This document shows, one piece after another, positions 25,902-37,000 of a stretch of 64,000 bases of DNA. Numbering within the stretch: the stretch's first letter is position 1; every line of letters starts with the position of its first letter. The position numbers and the translations under genes are program-made. A model generated the notes under the pieces. The model saw nothing but the letters and a program-made list of their open reading frames with translations, made no database searches and was not told the origin of the DNA. The stretch is from NCBI RefSeq assembly GCF_012273515.2, contig NZ_CP050975.2, positions 1,426,001 to 1,490,000 of the forward strand. The letters are read 5' to 3'. This DNA is from Streptomyces sp. RPA4-2 (lineage in GTDB: Bacteria > Actinomycetota > Actinomycetes > Streptomycetales > Streptomycetaceae).

Positions 25902-27401
25902 TCAGACACGCAGGGGCGGGGAACCGCGCAGCGGCGCGGCCAGCGCGTCGAGCGCCCGTTCCAGGCCGTGCAGGTGGGCGAGCGCCTGCTCGGCACCCGG
26001 GTGCCGGCCCGGCACACCCGGATCGGCCGTCAGGGCACGCTCCGGCACCGCTCCGACCAGGGACTCCACCGCTGTCTCCACGCGCCGGCAGGCAGCCGTC
26101 AGCCGGGCGTCGTGGGAGGCGTCCGGGTCCCCGGCGACGGCCACGAGACCGTGTGTCTCACGGGCGCAGTCGTCCAGCAGGGCGAGCACCTGACGGGCCC
26201 GCGCCTTGCGCGCCCGCATCGGGTTGAGGGGATGCACCAGGGGCGCGAGCGCCATCCGTACGCGCCCCAGGAGTGCTTCGAGCTCCCCCGCATGGGGTGC
26301 GGGGTCCGCGGTCTCGTCCCCCGCGAGCCGCGCGGTCGCCGCCGCGGTACAGCCGTGTACCGCGTGCAGGGCCCGCTCGACCCAGCGGTCGGTGACCGTG
26401 TGCGTGGTGAGGGGCAGGATCAGCGCGACGCCGAGCGCCGCGCCGAGCGCGCCGACGCCGGTCTCCGCGAGCCGCAGCACGATCAGACCCGGGTCCAGCA
26501 CGCCGAGCAGACCGTAGAGCAACTCGGCCATCAGCGTCACCGCGAGCATCATCCAGGTGTACGAGACGGCGGCCGCGTAGAAGATCCCGAAGACGCACAC
26601 CGCGACGAGAACGGCGCTGGGGACCGGCGCGCCGTGCAGGGGCACCGCGACGACGAGGCCCAGGGCCATGCCGAGCACCGTACCGAGCACCCGGCGGAAG
26701 CCGCGCACCAGCGTCTCGCCGCGCGAGGCGGTGTTCACGAAGATCCACCAGGTGGCGCCCACGGCCCAGTACCAGCGGTCCTGCGACAGCCACTGGCCCA
26801 CCACCAGCGCGAAGGCGGCGCCCACGGTCGCCTGGAGCGCCTGGCGGGTGGTCGGCCTGGCCCAGCCCCTTCCATGCGGTGCGGGGGGCGTCGCGCCCGG
26901 CGGCAGCCGCCTCTCGAAGCACCACAGGGCGAAGCGCACCAGCGAGGAGGCCAGGAGCGAGAGCAGCACCGCGACGTACAGGCCGGGCAACTGCCGGGGA
27001 ACGGCGTGCAGGAACTGCGCCATGAAGAACGTCATGAACGCGAACACGCCCAGGGAATGACCCCGAGGTCCCCATCGCCGCGCGTACACGCCGGCGCCGA
27101 CGACCGCCAGGAAGGCCAGGTCCCTCGCGACCGGGTGCTCGTGCAGCCCGGCGGCGAGGGCCAGGACGGGGAAGCCCACGGCGGGCAGCAGGGCCGTGGT
27201 GACGGCCTGCCCCCGCACGGTCGCGTCGGTCACCGTGAAGAGGGCGAGCAGCGCGGCGAGGCCACCGGCCACGGCCCCCACGAGTCCCCGGCCGGCAAGG
27301 CCGCACAGGGCCACCGCCAGACCGATGCCGAGGACCGACCGGGAGGCGTTGCGCAGCCGCAGCCGTCCTGGATCCGGCGCCATGAACACCCTCTTGAGCA
27401 C
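25902..27401 (-). CDS. FUSC-family inner-membrane transporter-like protein
   Basis: 499 aa. Two hydrophobic halves (about residues 20-160 and 190-340) joined by a basic loop and followed by a cytoplasmic helical domain (345-499), the layout of FUSC/aromatic-acid-exporter-like proteins. Second-half sequences such as GQWLSQDRWYWAVGATWWIFVNTASRGETLVRGFRRVLGT match the conserved FUSC core. Substrate unknown; relatives export aromatic acids or fusaric acid. The GTG at 27401 and the ATG at 27383 (with AAGAGGG) are both plausible starts. It lies between the carbamate kinase and NOS genes on one strand, with gaps of about 200 and 180 bases. Confidence 0.8.
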   Translation of the reverse strand: MLKRVFMAPDPGRLRLRNASRSVLGIGLAVALCGLAGRGLVGAVAGGLAALLALFTVTDATVRGQAVTTALLPAVGFPVLALAAGLHEHPVARDLAFLAVVGAGVYARRWGPRGHSLGVFAFMTFFMAQFLHAVPRQLPGLYVAVLLSLLASSLVRFALWCFERRLPPGATPPAPHGRGWARPTTRQALQATVGAAFALVVGQWLSQDRWYWAVGATWWIFVNTASRGETLVRGFRRVLGTVLGMALGLVVAVPLHGAPVPSAVLVAVCVFGIFYAAAVSYTWMMLAVTLMAELLYGLLGVLDPGLIVLRLAETGVGALGAALGVALILPLTTHTVTDRWVERALHAVHGCTAAATARLAGDETADPAPHAGELEALLGRVRMALAPLVHPLNPMRARKARARQVLALLDDCARETHGLVAVAGDPDASHDARLTAACRRVETAVESLVGAVPERALTADPGVPGRHPGAEQALAHLHGLERALDALAAPLRGSPPLRV

Positions 27402-27601
27402 TGCCCCGCCCTCTCACCACCGCCCGGCCGAACCGGCATGGAAAAGGCGCCGCGGGATTCCGCAGCGCCGTCGATGGGGACATCACACCATCCGCGGCCC
27501 ACCTGGCTCAACAGAGGTCGGATCCGGTGGACCATTGGCCCACCCCGGCCGACCCACACCGTGCCAAGGATGAGCCAACGGATCACCCGGTGGACAGCAC
27601 G

Positions 27602-28525
27602 TCACTCGACGGGCAGGTCCGGCCGCACGAGCGTGCCGGACCTGCCGTGGACGATCTCGTACGCCGCGTCCAGGGCGCCGATCGCGGCCGGTCCGCCGGT
27701 GCGCTCGACGAAGCGCGCGGCGGCCTCGGCCTTGGGGCCCATGGAGCCTCCGGTGAAGCCGCCCCGGCGCAGCTCGGCGGGCGTGGCGCCGGGCAGCGGC
27801 CGCTGCCCGGGGGTGCGGTAGCCGGCGTAGACGCAGGGCACGTCGGTGAGGATGAGCAGGAAGTCGGCCGCCAGGTCCTCGGCGAGCCGCGCCGCGGTGA
27901 GGTCCTTGTCGACGACGGCCTCCACGCCGGTCAGCGCGCCGGTGTCGTGGTCGGCGGTGACGGGGACGCCTCCGCCGCCGGCGCAGATGACGAGTGCGCC
28001 GCCCCGCAGCAGCTCGTGCACGGTGTCCGTCTCCCATACCCGCTCGGGCTCAGGGGAGGGCACGACGCGACGCCGGCCCGTGCCGGCCGCGGCGAAGTGC
28101 CAGCCGCGCCCGGCGGCGAGGGACGACGCCACGTCCCGTGGGTACACCTGGCCGACGGGCTTCGTGGGGTGGTCGAAGGCCGGGTCGTCGGCGCGCACGA
28201 GGGTGTGCGTGACCAGCGCGACGATCCGGCGGCCGGGCAGCGCGTCGTGCAGGCTGCGGGCCAGCAGGGACCCGATCATGCCCTGGGTCTGGGCGCCCAG
28301 GAGGTCCAGCGGGTAGGGGGCGCTCAGCGCGGGGTCGGCCGCGCTCTCGCCGGCGAGGAGGCCGAGCTGTGGCCCGTTGCCGTGCGTGATGACCATCTCG
28401 TGCTCGTGGGCGAGGGCGGCGAGCGCGGTGGTGACCCGGTCGACGTTGGCTTCCTGAACGGCCGCGTCGGGGCTTTCGCCCCGGTGCAGCAGGGCGTTGC
28501 CGCCGAGCGCCACGACGATGCGCAT
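27602..28525 (-). CDS. arcC: Carbamate kinase
   Basis: 307 aa of the amino acid kinase fold, transferring phosphate between carbamoyl phosphate and ADP to make ATP, CO2 and ammonia. Motifs: VVALGGNAL at the N-terminus, THGNGPQLG (about 46-54), THTLV.ADDPAF...TKPVGQ (about 105-130), the phosphate-binding CAGGGGVPV (about 189-197), VVDKD (about 213-217) and the C-terminal GGFTGGSMGPK. The ATG at 28525 follows GAAGGA. No arginine deiminase or catabolic ornithine carbamoyltransferase gene is in the window, so the carbamoyl phosphate source lies elsewhere. In S. coelicolor-like hypoxia islands this enzyme would supply ATP under low oxygen (inference). Four copies of a 14-bp repeat precede it. Confidence 0.92.
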   Translation of the reverse strand: MRIVVALGGNALLHRGESPDAAVQEANVDRVTTALAALAHEHEMVITHGNGPQLGLLAGESAADPALSAPYPLDLLGAQTQGMIGSLLARSLHDALPGRRIVALVTHTLVRADDPAFDHPTKPVGQVYPRDVASSLAAGRGWHFAAAGTGRRRVVPSPEPERVWETDTVHELLRGGALVICAGGGGVPVTADHDTGALTGVEAVVDKDLTAARLAEDLAADFLLILTDVPCVYAGYRTPGQRPLPGATPAELRRGGFTGGSMGPKAEAAARFVERTGGPAAIGALDAAYEIVHGRSGTLVRPDLPVE

Positions 28526-28528
28526 GGG

Positions 28529-28629
28529 TCGGTCCTTCTCGGGGGTCGGTCCTTCTCGGAATCGGTCCTTCTCGGGGGCAGGATTTGTGTGTGGGACGGC
28601 TGGGGTCGTCGGGGGTCGGTCCTTCTCGG
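28529..28629. repeat. Four copies of a 14-bp repeat upstream of carbamate kinase
   Basis: TCGGTCCTTCTCGG occurs exactly at 28529-28542, 28546-28559, 28562-28575 and 28616-28629. On the coding (minus) strand it reads CCGAGAAGGACCGA, which contains a ribosome-binding-like GAAGGA; the copy nearest the gene is its likely Shine-Dalgarno sequence. The remaining copies may be duplications of that leader or protein-binding sites. Confidence 0.8.
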
Positions 28630-28698
28630 AGGAGCAGGGTTCGCGGTCGGGCGGGAGGGTTCGTCGGGGCGGGGAGGTTCTCCGGGGGCGAGCGCGCT

Positions 28699-29139
28699 TC
28701 AGAGGGAGAGGTCGACTCCGTACGCCGTGCGTCCGCCGACCAGTTCACGGCCGGTCACCAGTTCGGGTTCGATGCGGATGAAGACGTCGCGGGGCGTGGC
28801 GACCCAGGAGCGGGGCCCGATGCGGGACAGCCTGCCGTGCTCGGCGGGGTCGGTCACCACCGTCGCGCGGCCGGTGACGACGACGCTCCAGCCGGAGTGC
28901 GCACGGGCGTCGACCTCGTCCGCCTCGAAGGCCACGACCACGCCGTCGACCGAGCGGGCCAGGTCCGAGTCCGCCGCGGTCCGCAGCAGCACGGCGGAGT
29001 CGGCGTCCAGACAGAAGGTGACCGGCAGCACCGCGGGCAGGGCGTGACGCGTGTGCACGATGCGGCCGACGGGCGCCCTGACCAGCAGGACGAGACACTC
29101 CTGCCGGCCGAGTTCACGGAAGCCGTCGTCGGAATACAT
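28699..29139 (-). CDS. PPOX-family flavin-binding split-barrel protein
   Basis: 146 aa of the pyridoxamine 5'-phosphate oxidase-like fold, which binds FMN or F420. Typical pattern: LGRQECLVLLVRAPVGRIVHTRHALPAVLPVTFCLD, then VVAFEADEVD....GWSVVVTGRA. Its ATG overlaps the TGA of the upstream XRE-PPOX gene (TGATG), so the two are translationally coupled and may form a heterodimer. Comparable proteins are in the DosR regulon of mycobacteria and in streptomycete hypoxia islands. Substrate unknown. Confidence 0.85.
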   Translation of the reverse strand: MYSDDGFRELGRQECLVLLVRAPVGRIVHTRHALPAVLPVTFCLDADSAVLLRTAADSDLARSVDGVVVAFEADEVDARAHSGWSVVVTGRATVVTDPAEHGRLSRIGPRSWVATPRDVFIRIEPELVTGRELVGGRTAYGVDLSL

Positions 29140-29828
29140 CACAGGTCGACTTTGATCCGGCGTCCGGAGATGTCGGCGGTGTCGATGGAAAGCCACACCA
29201 GGCCCTCGCCGCCCACCCACGGCGCGCTGTACGCGAGCTCCTCCAGCCGTCGTACGGCGGCCGGGTCCGTCACGGTATGGGCCCGGCCGCGTACGAGCAC
29301 GCTCCAGCCCTGGCTCAGCGCCTCGTCGATGTGGTCGACCTCGAAGGCGACCCGGGCTCCGTCGGCAGCGGCGGGTGTCGAGCCGGGTGCCGTCCTGCAG
29401 ACCACCGCGCCGTCCACGACGCTGTAGTTCAGCGGGCCGATGTACGGGCCGCCGGGTGTGTCCACGGCCAGTCTTCCGACACCGTGCGTCGACAGCCGCG
29501 CCCGGCACTCCTCGGTGTCGAGCACCAGTAGTTCGGGGTGGCGGCCGGCCCGGCCGACGCCGGGCGGCAGGTCGGCGTCACCGCCGCGCAGGGCCGTCAC
29601 GCTGGTCTCCAGGACGTCGGCGAGCCGGATGAGCAGGCCGACGCCCGGTGTGGCCGTGGGCTGGTCCTCGATGTACTGGATGTAGCCGGGAGCCGTGCCC
29701 GCCCGGGCGGCCGTCTCCTCCCTGGTCAGACCCAGTTCCTCACGTCGTCGGGCGATACGGCGCCCGATGTCGCCCTGTGCGCTGTGCGCTGCCGGGGACA
29801 CCGTGTCCGGCCGGATCTGTCGGGACAT
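29139..29828 (-). CDS. XRE helix-turn-helix fused to PPOX flavin-binding domain
   Basis: 229 aa. Residues 20-78 are a Cro/C1-type HTH (IGRRIARRREELGLTREETAARAGTAPGYIQYIED); residues 92-229 are a PPOX split barrel with the pattern LDTEECRARLSTHGVGRLAV...VAFEVDHIDE....GWSVLVRGRAHTV. The combination suggests a regulator that reads a flavin, deazaflavin or haem cofactor state to sense redox or gas, and it heads the PPOX/carbamate kinase gene string. ATG at 29828 is preceded by GAAGAAGTGAAGG. Longer upstream frame sequence is made of DNA repeats and is not included. Confidence 0.85.
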   Translation of the reverse strand: MSRQIRPDTVSPAAHSAQGDIGRRIARRREELGLTREETAARAGTAPGYIQYIEDQPTATPGVGLLIRLADVLETSVTALRGGDADLPPGVGRAGRHPELLVLDTEECRARLSTHGVGRLAVDTPGGPYIGPLNYSVVDGAVVCRTAPGSTPAAADGARVAFEVDHIDEALSQGWSVLVRGRAHTVTDPAAVRRLEELAYSAPWVGGEGLVWLSIDTADISGRRIKVDL

Positions 29829-29856
29829 GGCCTTCACTTCTTCCTGTCGGGAGGCA

Positions 29857-29945
29857 CTGGTCGCCGTCCTGCCGGGAGGCCCTGATCGTCGTCCGCCGGG
29901 GGCGCTGGTCGCCGTCCTGCCGGGGGCTCTGATCGTCGTGGCCGG
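29857..29945. repeat. Imperfect tandem repeat, 48-bp period, in a 386-base gap
   Basis: Two imperfect units (29857-29904 and 29905-29945) built from CTGGTCGCCGTCCTGCCGGG and CTGATCGTCGT. They lie upstream of the XRE-PPOX gene within the gap 29829-30214 that separates it from the divergent cNMP-binding gene. I see no gene in this gap; it must contain both promoters. A GC-rich inverted repeat (CGGTCCCCGGGGCCGGG, 30124-30140) is also present. Confidence 0.6.
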
Positions 29946-30214
29946 CCGTGCGGAGCAGTCGTACGAAGACGAAGCGGCCTCGTACGTCCAGCGTGACCGT
30001 GGTGGACGCGGTCCGCTTGGGCCGGTCGGACCCCTTCCCCGGCCGGACGGGGCAGGACGGCCACCCGCGGTCCGGGGCGCGCGGACGGGCCGTGGCTGCC
30101 GTCCCGTCCGATGCCATGCGGCCCGGTCCCCGGGGCCGGGTGGCCCCTGGCACCGGCCGCGGGACGGGGAGAGTGTGAATGCGGCAGGGCCACGCGTCAG
30201 GAAGAGACAGGGAC

Positions 30215-30679
30215 ATGAACGCTTCCCCCACATTCACCAGGCTGCGGGCACTGCCCGTCGAACACCGCGAGCACCTGATGCGTCTCGCTCGCGAGGTGTC
30301 GTTCCCCCAGGGAACCCGTCTGTTCGAGGAGGGCAGGCGCGCGGACCGGTTCTGGATCATCCGGACCGGCACCATCACGCTCGACCTGCGCGTACCGGGC
30401 CGTCGCGCGGCCGTCATCGAGACCCTCGGGCACAACGAACTCATCGGCTGGTCCTGGCTGTTCCAGCCCCACATCTGGCATCTCGGCGCCGAGACGACCA
30501 GCCCTGTGCGCGCGTTCGAGTTCGACGCCGAGGAAGTCAGGACCATGTGCCAGGACGACCCGGTGCTGGGAATGGCGGTGGCCGAGTGGGTGGGGGACAC
30601 CGTGGCGCGACGGCTGCGGTCGGCCAGGACACGGCTGCTGGACCTGTACGCGCCCTACGGCAGCGGCCCGTTCGGCTGA
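30215..30679 (+). CDS. Cyclic nucleotide-binding-domain protein without DNA-binding domain
   Basis: 154 aa, essentially one Crp/Fnr-type effector beta-barrel: VEHREHLMRLAREVSFPQGTRLFEEGRRADRFWIIRTGTITLD, then the phosphate-cassette region ETLGHNELIGWSWLF, and the long helix DPVLGMAVAEWVGDTVARRLRSARTRLLDLY. The usual C-terminal winged helix is absent; the frame ends by a normal stop. It may act as a signal-binding subunit for a partner. The cassette lacks the typical GE...A arginine pattern, so cAMP binding is uncertain. ATG at 30215 has GACAGGG close upstream. Located beside the DevR-like regulator, so probably part of the low-oxygen island. Confidence 0.8.
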   Translation: MNASPTFTRLRALPVEHREHLMRLAREVSFPQGTRLFEEGRRADRFWIIRTGTITLDLRVPGRRAAVIETLGHNELIGWSWLFQPHIWHLGAETTSPVRAFEFDAEEVRTMCQDDPVLGMAVAEWVGDTVARRLRSARTRLLDLYAPYGSGPFG

Positions 30680-30762
30680 CGCCGGCGGCCCTCGTCGGCC
30701 GCGTCGCCCGGGTTGGACCGGTCGGCCCTGGTGCACCCGGGCCCGGAAGGCGATGATCGTCG

Positions 30763-33516
<2,754 letters not shown>

Positions 33517-33604
33517 TCACGGTACTGGCCGGGAGCCCCGGTCTCATCACCAGGACGCCACGGGGCCCCCGGACGGGGCTCGCGCCGGAATCGACCCGTC
33601 GGTA

Positions 33605-33657
33605 CCGAGGAACGCCGCCGCACCCCGGGGCGTACGGAGTTCGGCGGCGTTCCTCGG
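33605..33657. terminator. Long hairpin terminator between phosphoketolase and GAF kinase genes
   Basis: Perfect 16-bp arms (CCGAGGAACGCCGCCG at 33605-33620 and its complement at 33642-33657) with a 21-nt GC-rich loop. It lies 88 bases beyond the phosphoketolase stop and 143 bases before the kinase start, so the two genes are separate transcription units. Confidence 0.8.
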
Positions 33658-33744
33658 CCCGGTGCTCATCGGGCGCCGGAAGCCCGCTCGGGGTGTGCGG
33701 TCACGACGGCGGGCTCCTCCTCGACACCCACGGGGTGCCGGTCG

Positions 33745-36144
33745 TCAGCCGGTCCAGCTCCAGTCGGCGACCTCGGGCAGATCGGTGCCGTGTTCGCGGA
33801 TCCAGGCGTGGTGGCGGGTACGGACGTCGGCCATCCGCTGGCGTACGGCGGCGGCGCGGACGCCGAGGCCGGGGACCCGGTCGATGACGTCCATGACGAG
33901 GCGGTAGCGGTCCAGGTCGTTGCGGACGACCATGTCGAAGGGGGTCGTGGTGGTGCCCATCTCCTTGTAGCCGCGGACGTGCAGGTGGGGGTGGCCGGTG
34001 CGGCGGTAGGCGAGGCGGTGGATGAGCCAGGGGTAGCCGTGGTACGCGAAGATCACCGGCTTGTCGGTGGTGAACAGACCGTCGTACTCGAGGTCGCTCA
34101 TCCCGTGCGGGTGGTCCTCGTGCGGCATCAGACGGGTCATGTCGACGACGTTGACGACGCGTACGGCGAGTTCGGGCAGTTGGCGCCGGATGAGGTCGGC
34201 GGCGGCCAGAACCTCCTGGGTGGGGACGTCGCCCGCGCAGGCGAGGACGACGTCCGGTTCGCGGTCCGCGCCGACCGAGCCCGCCCACTCCCAGACGCCG
34301 GCGCCGCGGGCGCAGTGGGCGCGCGCCTCGTCCATGGAGAGCCAGTCGAAGCAGGGCTGCTTGCCCGCGACGACGACGTTGACGTAGTCGCGGCTGCGCA
34401 GCACGTGATCGGCCACGGACAGCAGGGTGTTGGCGTCCGGCGGCAGGTAGACCCGTACGACCTCCGGGCTCTTGCTGAGGACATGGTCGACGAAGCCGGG
34501 GTCCTGGTGGGAGAAGCCGTTGTGGTCCTGACGCCAGACGTGCGAGGTGAGCAGGTAGTTCAGGGAGGCGATCGGGGCACGCCACGACAACTCCCTCGAC
34601 GTCCTGAGCCACTTGATGTGCTGGTTGACCATCGAGTCGACGACGTGGACGAAGGCCTCGTAGCAGGAGAACAGGCCGTGCCGGCCGGTGAGGAGATAGC
34701 CCTCCAGCCAGCCCTGGCAGATGTGCTCGGAGAGGATCTCCATGACCCGGCCGTGCCGGTCCAGGTGTTCGTCCACCTGGAGGGTCTGGGCCTGCCATGC
34801 CTTGCCGCTGGCGCCGTAGACGGCGTCCAGCCGGTTGGACGCGGTCTCGTCGGGGCCCACCAGCCGGAAGTCACGGCGGTGCGCACTGTCCCTCATGACC
34901 TGTTCGAGGAGGTCGCCGAGGACGCGGGTGGGCTCGTGCTGGGTCGCGCCCGGCTTGTCGACGGGTACGGCGAAGCGGTCCAGGGAGGGGACCGGCAGGT
35001 CGCGGACGAGCAGACCGCCGTTGGCGTGCGGGGTGGCGCCCAGCCGGCGCGCTCCCTCCGGGACACAGGTGAGGACCTCGGCGACGGGCCGGCCCTCCGC
35101 GTCGAAGAGCTCCTCGGGGCGGTAGGACCGCAGCCAGGACTCCAACTGGCGCAGATGTTCCGGGTTTTCGCGCACGGAGGCCAGCGGGACCTGGTGGGCG
35201 CGCCACGTCCCCGCGACGGGCAGGCCGTCCACCTCGGCCGGACCGGTCCAGCCCTTCGGCGTGCGCAACACGATCATGGGCCAGTGCACCCGTTCCGCCA
35301 CGCCGTCCTCGCGGGCGGTGCGCTGCATCAGCGCGATGCGGTCCAGGGCCCGGTCGAAGGCGTCGGCCATGGCCCGGTGCACCTGGTGCGGGTCGTCACT
35401 GGTGACATGGATGGGGTCGTGGCCGTAGCCGCGCAGCAGCTCGTCGAGTTCGGGCTCGGGGATGCGGGCCAGCACGGTCGGGTTGGCGATCTTGTAGCCG
35501 TTGAGGTGCAGGATCGGCAGGACGGCCCCGTCGTGGACCGGGTCGAGGAACTTGTTGGAGTGCCAGGACGCGGCCAGCGGGCCGGTCTCCGCCTCGCCGT
35601 CCCCGATGACGCAGGCGACCAGCAGGTCCGGGTTGTCGAAGGCGGCGCCGTAGGCGTGGGCGAGTGAGTAGCCGAGCTCTCCGCCCTCGTGGATCGAGCC
35701 CGGTGTCTCGGGGGCGACATGGCTGGGCACGCCACCGGGGAAGGAGAACTGCCTGAACAGCCGCTCCATGCCGGCCGCGTCCCGCGACACGTTCGGGTAG
35801 GTCTCGCTGTAGCTGCCCTCCAGCCAGGAGTTGGCGAGCACGGCCGGCCCGCCGTGACCGGGTCCCCAGACGCACAGCGCGTCCAGGCCGCGGGCCCTGA
35901 TCACCCGGTTGAGGTGGGTGTGGACGAGGTTGAGTCCGGGCGAGGTGCCCCAGTGGCCCAGCAGCCGCGGCTTGATGTGGGCGGGGGTCAGGGGCTCGGT
36001 CAGCAGTGGGTTGGCCAGCAGGTAGATCTGGCCCACGGCAAGGTAGTTGGCGGCCCGCCAGTGGGCGTCCAGGGTGCGCAGTTCCTCGTCGCTCAGTACG
36101 GTGGCGTCCTGTTGTTCCACCTTGGACGGTTGGACCTTGGGCAT
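33745..36144 (-). CDS. xfp: Phosphoketolase (xylulose-5-P/fructose-6-P)
   Basis: 799 aa thiamine-diphosphate enzyme cleaving xylulose-5-phosphate or fructose-6-phosphate with phosphate to acetyl phosphate and a shorter sugar phosphate. Family blocks: [48 protein letters not shown], the TPP/Mg site [13 protein letters not shown] (about 180-192), [12 protein letters not shown], and the C-terminal [26 protein letters not shown]. Full length. Acetyl phosphate gives ATP via acetate kinase without respiration, which suits the low-oxygen island. It is divergent from the polyphosphate kinase gene with only 47 bases between the ATGs; that gap contains TGACT-CCGA-AGTCA (36147-36160), a small palindrome. 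Confidence 0.95.
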   Translation of the reverse strand: MPKVQPSKVEQQDATVLSDEELRTLDAHWRAANYLAVGQIYLLANPLLTEPLTPAHIKPRLLGHWGTSPGLNLVHTHLNRVIRARGLDALCVWGPGHGGPAVLANSWLEGSYSETYPNVSRDAAGMERLFRQFSFPGGVPSHVAPETPGSIHEGGELGYSLAHAYGAAFDNPDLLVACVIGDGEAETGPLAASWHSNKFLDPVHDGAVLPILHLNGYKIANPTVLARIPEPELDELLRGYGHDPIHVTSDDPHQVHRAMADAFDRALDRIALMQRTAREDGVAERVHWPMIVLRTPKGWTGPAEVDGLPVAGTWRAHQVPLASVRENPEHLRQLESWLRSYRPEELFDAEGRPVAEVLTCVPEGARRLGATPHANGGLLVRDLPVPSLDRFAVPVDKPGATQHEPTRVLGDLLEQVMRDSAHRRDFRLVGPDETASNRLDAVYGASGKAWQAQTLQVDEHLDRHGRVMEILSEHICQGWLEGYLLTGRHGLFSCYEAFVHVVDSMVNQHIKWLRTSRELSWRAPIASLNYLLTSHVWRQDHNGFSHQDPGFVDHVLSKSPEVVRVYLPPDANTLLSVADHVLRSRDYVNVVVAGKQPCFDWLSMDEARAHCARGAGVWEWAGSVGADREPDVVLACAGDVPTQEVLAAADLIRRQLPELAVRVVNVVDMTRLMPHEDHPHGMSDLEYDGLFTTDKPVIFAYHGYPWLIHRLAYRRTGHPHLHVRGYKEMGTTTTPFDMVVRNDLDRYRLVMDVIDRVPGLGVRAAAVRQRMADVRTRHHAWIREHGTDLPEVADWSWTG

Positions 36145-36191
36145 GGTGACTCCGAAGTCATCGGGGCAAGTCAGCGGGCGGAGGAGGCGGC

Positions 36192-36995
36192 ATGGCCGGC
36201 AAGAGGACGGCGGCGTTGCCGGGGGCGGTGTACGAGCGGGAACTGCTGCGGCTCCAGACGGAACTGGTGAAGCTCCAGGAGTGGGTGCGCACCGAGGGCG
36301 CCCGGCTCGTGGTGGTCTTCGAGGGACGTGACGCGGCGGGCAAGGGCGGCACGATCAAAAGGGTCTCGGAGCACCTCAACCCGCGGGTCGCACGGACCGT
36401 GGCGCTGCCCAGGCCGACCGAGCGCGAGCGCACCCAGTGGTATTTCCAGCGGTACGTCGAGCATCTGCCGGCCGCCGGGGAGATCGTTCTGTTCGACCGC
36501 AGTTGGTACAACCGGGCCGGTGTCGAGCACGTCATGGGTTTCTGCACCAAGGAGGAGTACCAACTCTTCCTGCGTCAATGCCCGATCTTCGAGCGCATGC
36601 TCGTGGAGGAGGGGATCGTGCTGCGCAAGTACTGGTTCTCGGTGAGCGACGCGGTGCAACAGGACCGGTTCCGGCGCCGGCTGAAGGACCCGACGCGGCG
36701 CTGGAAGCTCTCTCCGATGGACCTGGAGTCGATCACCCGCTGGGAGGCGTACTCCCGGGCGAAGGACGAGATGCTGGTGCACACCGACATCTCGGAGGCT
36801 CCCTGGTTCGTGGTCGAGAGCGACGACAAGCGGCGCGCCCGGCTGAACATGATCGCCCATCTGCTCGACTCGGTGCCGTACTACGAGGTGCCCCCGCCGG
36901 TGCTCGAACTGCCGCCCCGGCCGCCGTCGACCGGGTACGAGCGGCCGCCACGCGATCTTCAGACGTACGTCCCCGACCACGCGGCGAGCCTCTGA
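36192..36995 (+). CDS. ppk2: Polyphosphate kinase 2
   Basis: 267 aa single-domain PPK2, moving phosphate between polyphosphate and nucleoside di/monophosphates. Walker [10 protein letters not shown] (45-53), lid/Walker B region [12 protein letters not shown] (99-110, D102), and the [21 protein letters not shown] segment are conserved. In this class the enzyme usually makes ATP/GTP from ADP/GDP and stored polyphosphate. The ATG follows GGAGGAGGCGGC. The gene shares a 47-bp promoter region with phosphoketolase, suggesting joint control as two respiration-independent ATP sources. Its stop is 5 bases from the convergent universal stress protein gene. Confidence 0.93.
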   Translation: MAGKRTAALPGAVYERELLRLQTELVKLQEWVRTEGARLVVVFEGRDAAGKGGTIKRVSEHLNPRVARTVALPRPTERERTQWYFQRYVEHLPAAGEIVLFDRSWYNRAGVEHVMGFCTKEEYQLFLRQCPIFERMLVEEGIVLRKYWFSVSDAVQQDRFRRRLKDPTRRWKLSPMDLESITRWEAYSRAKDEMLVHTDISEAPWFVVESDDKRRARLNMIAHLLDSVPYYEVPPPVLELPPRPPSTGYERPPRDLQTYVPDHAASL

Positions 36996-37000
36996 GCCGG

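Noticed and set aside
36147..36160. TGACTCCGAAGTCA as a DevR box between phosphoketolase and PPK2
   Set aside because: GAC and GTC are separated by six rather than four bases, and the flanking G/C positions of the DevR box are missing.
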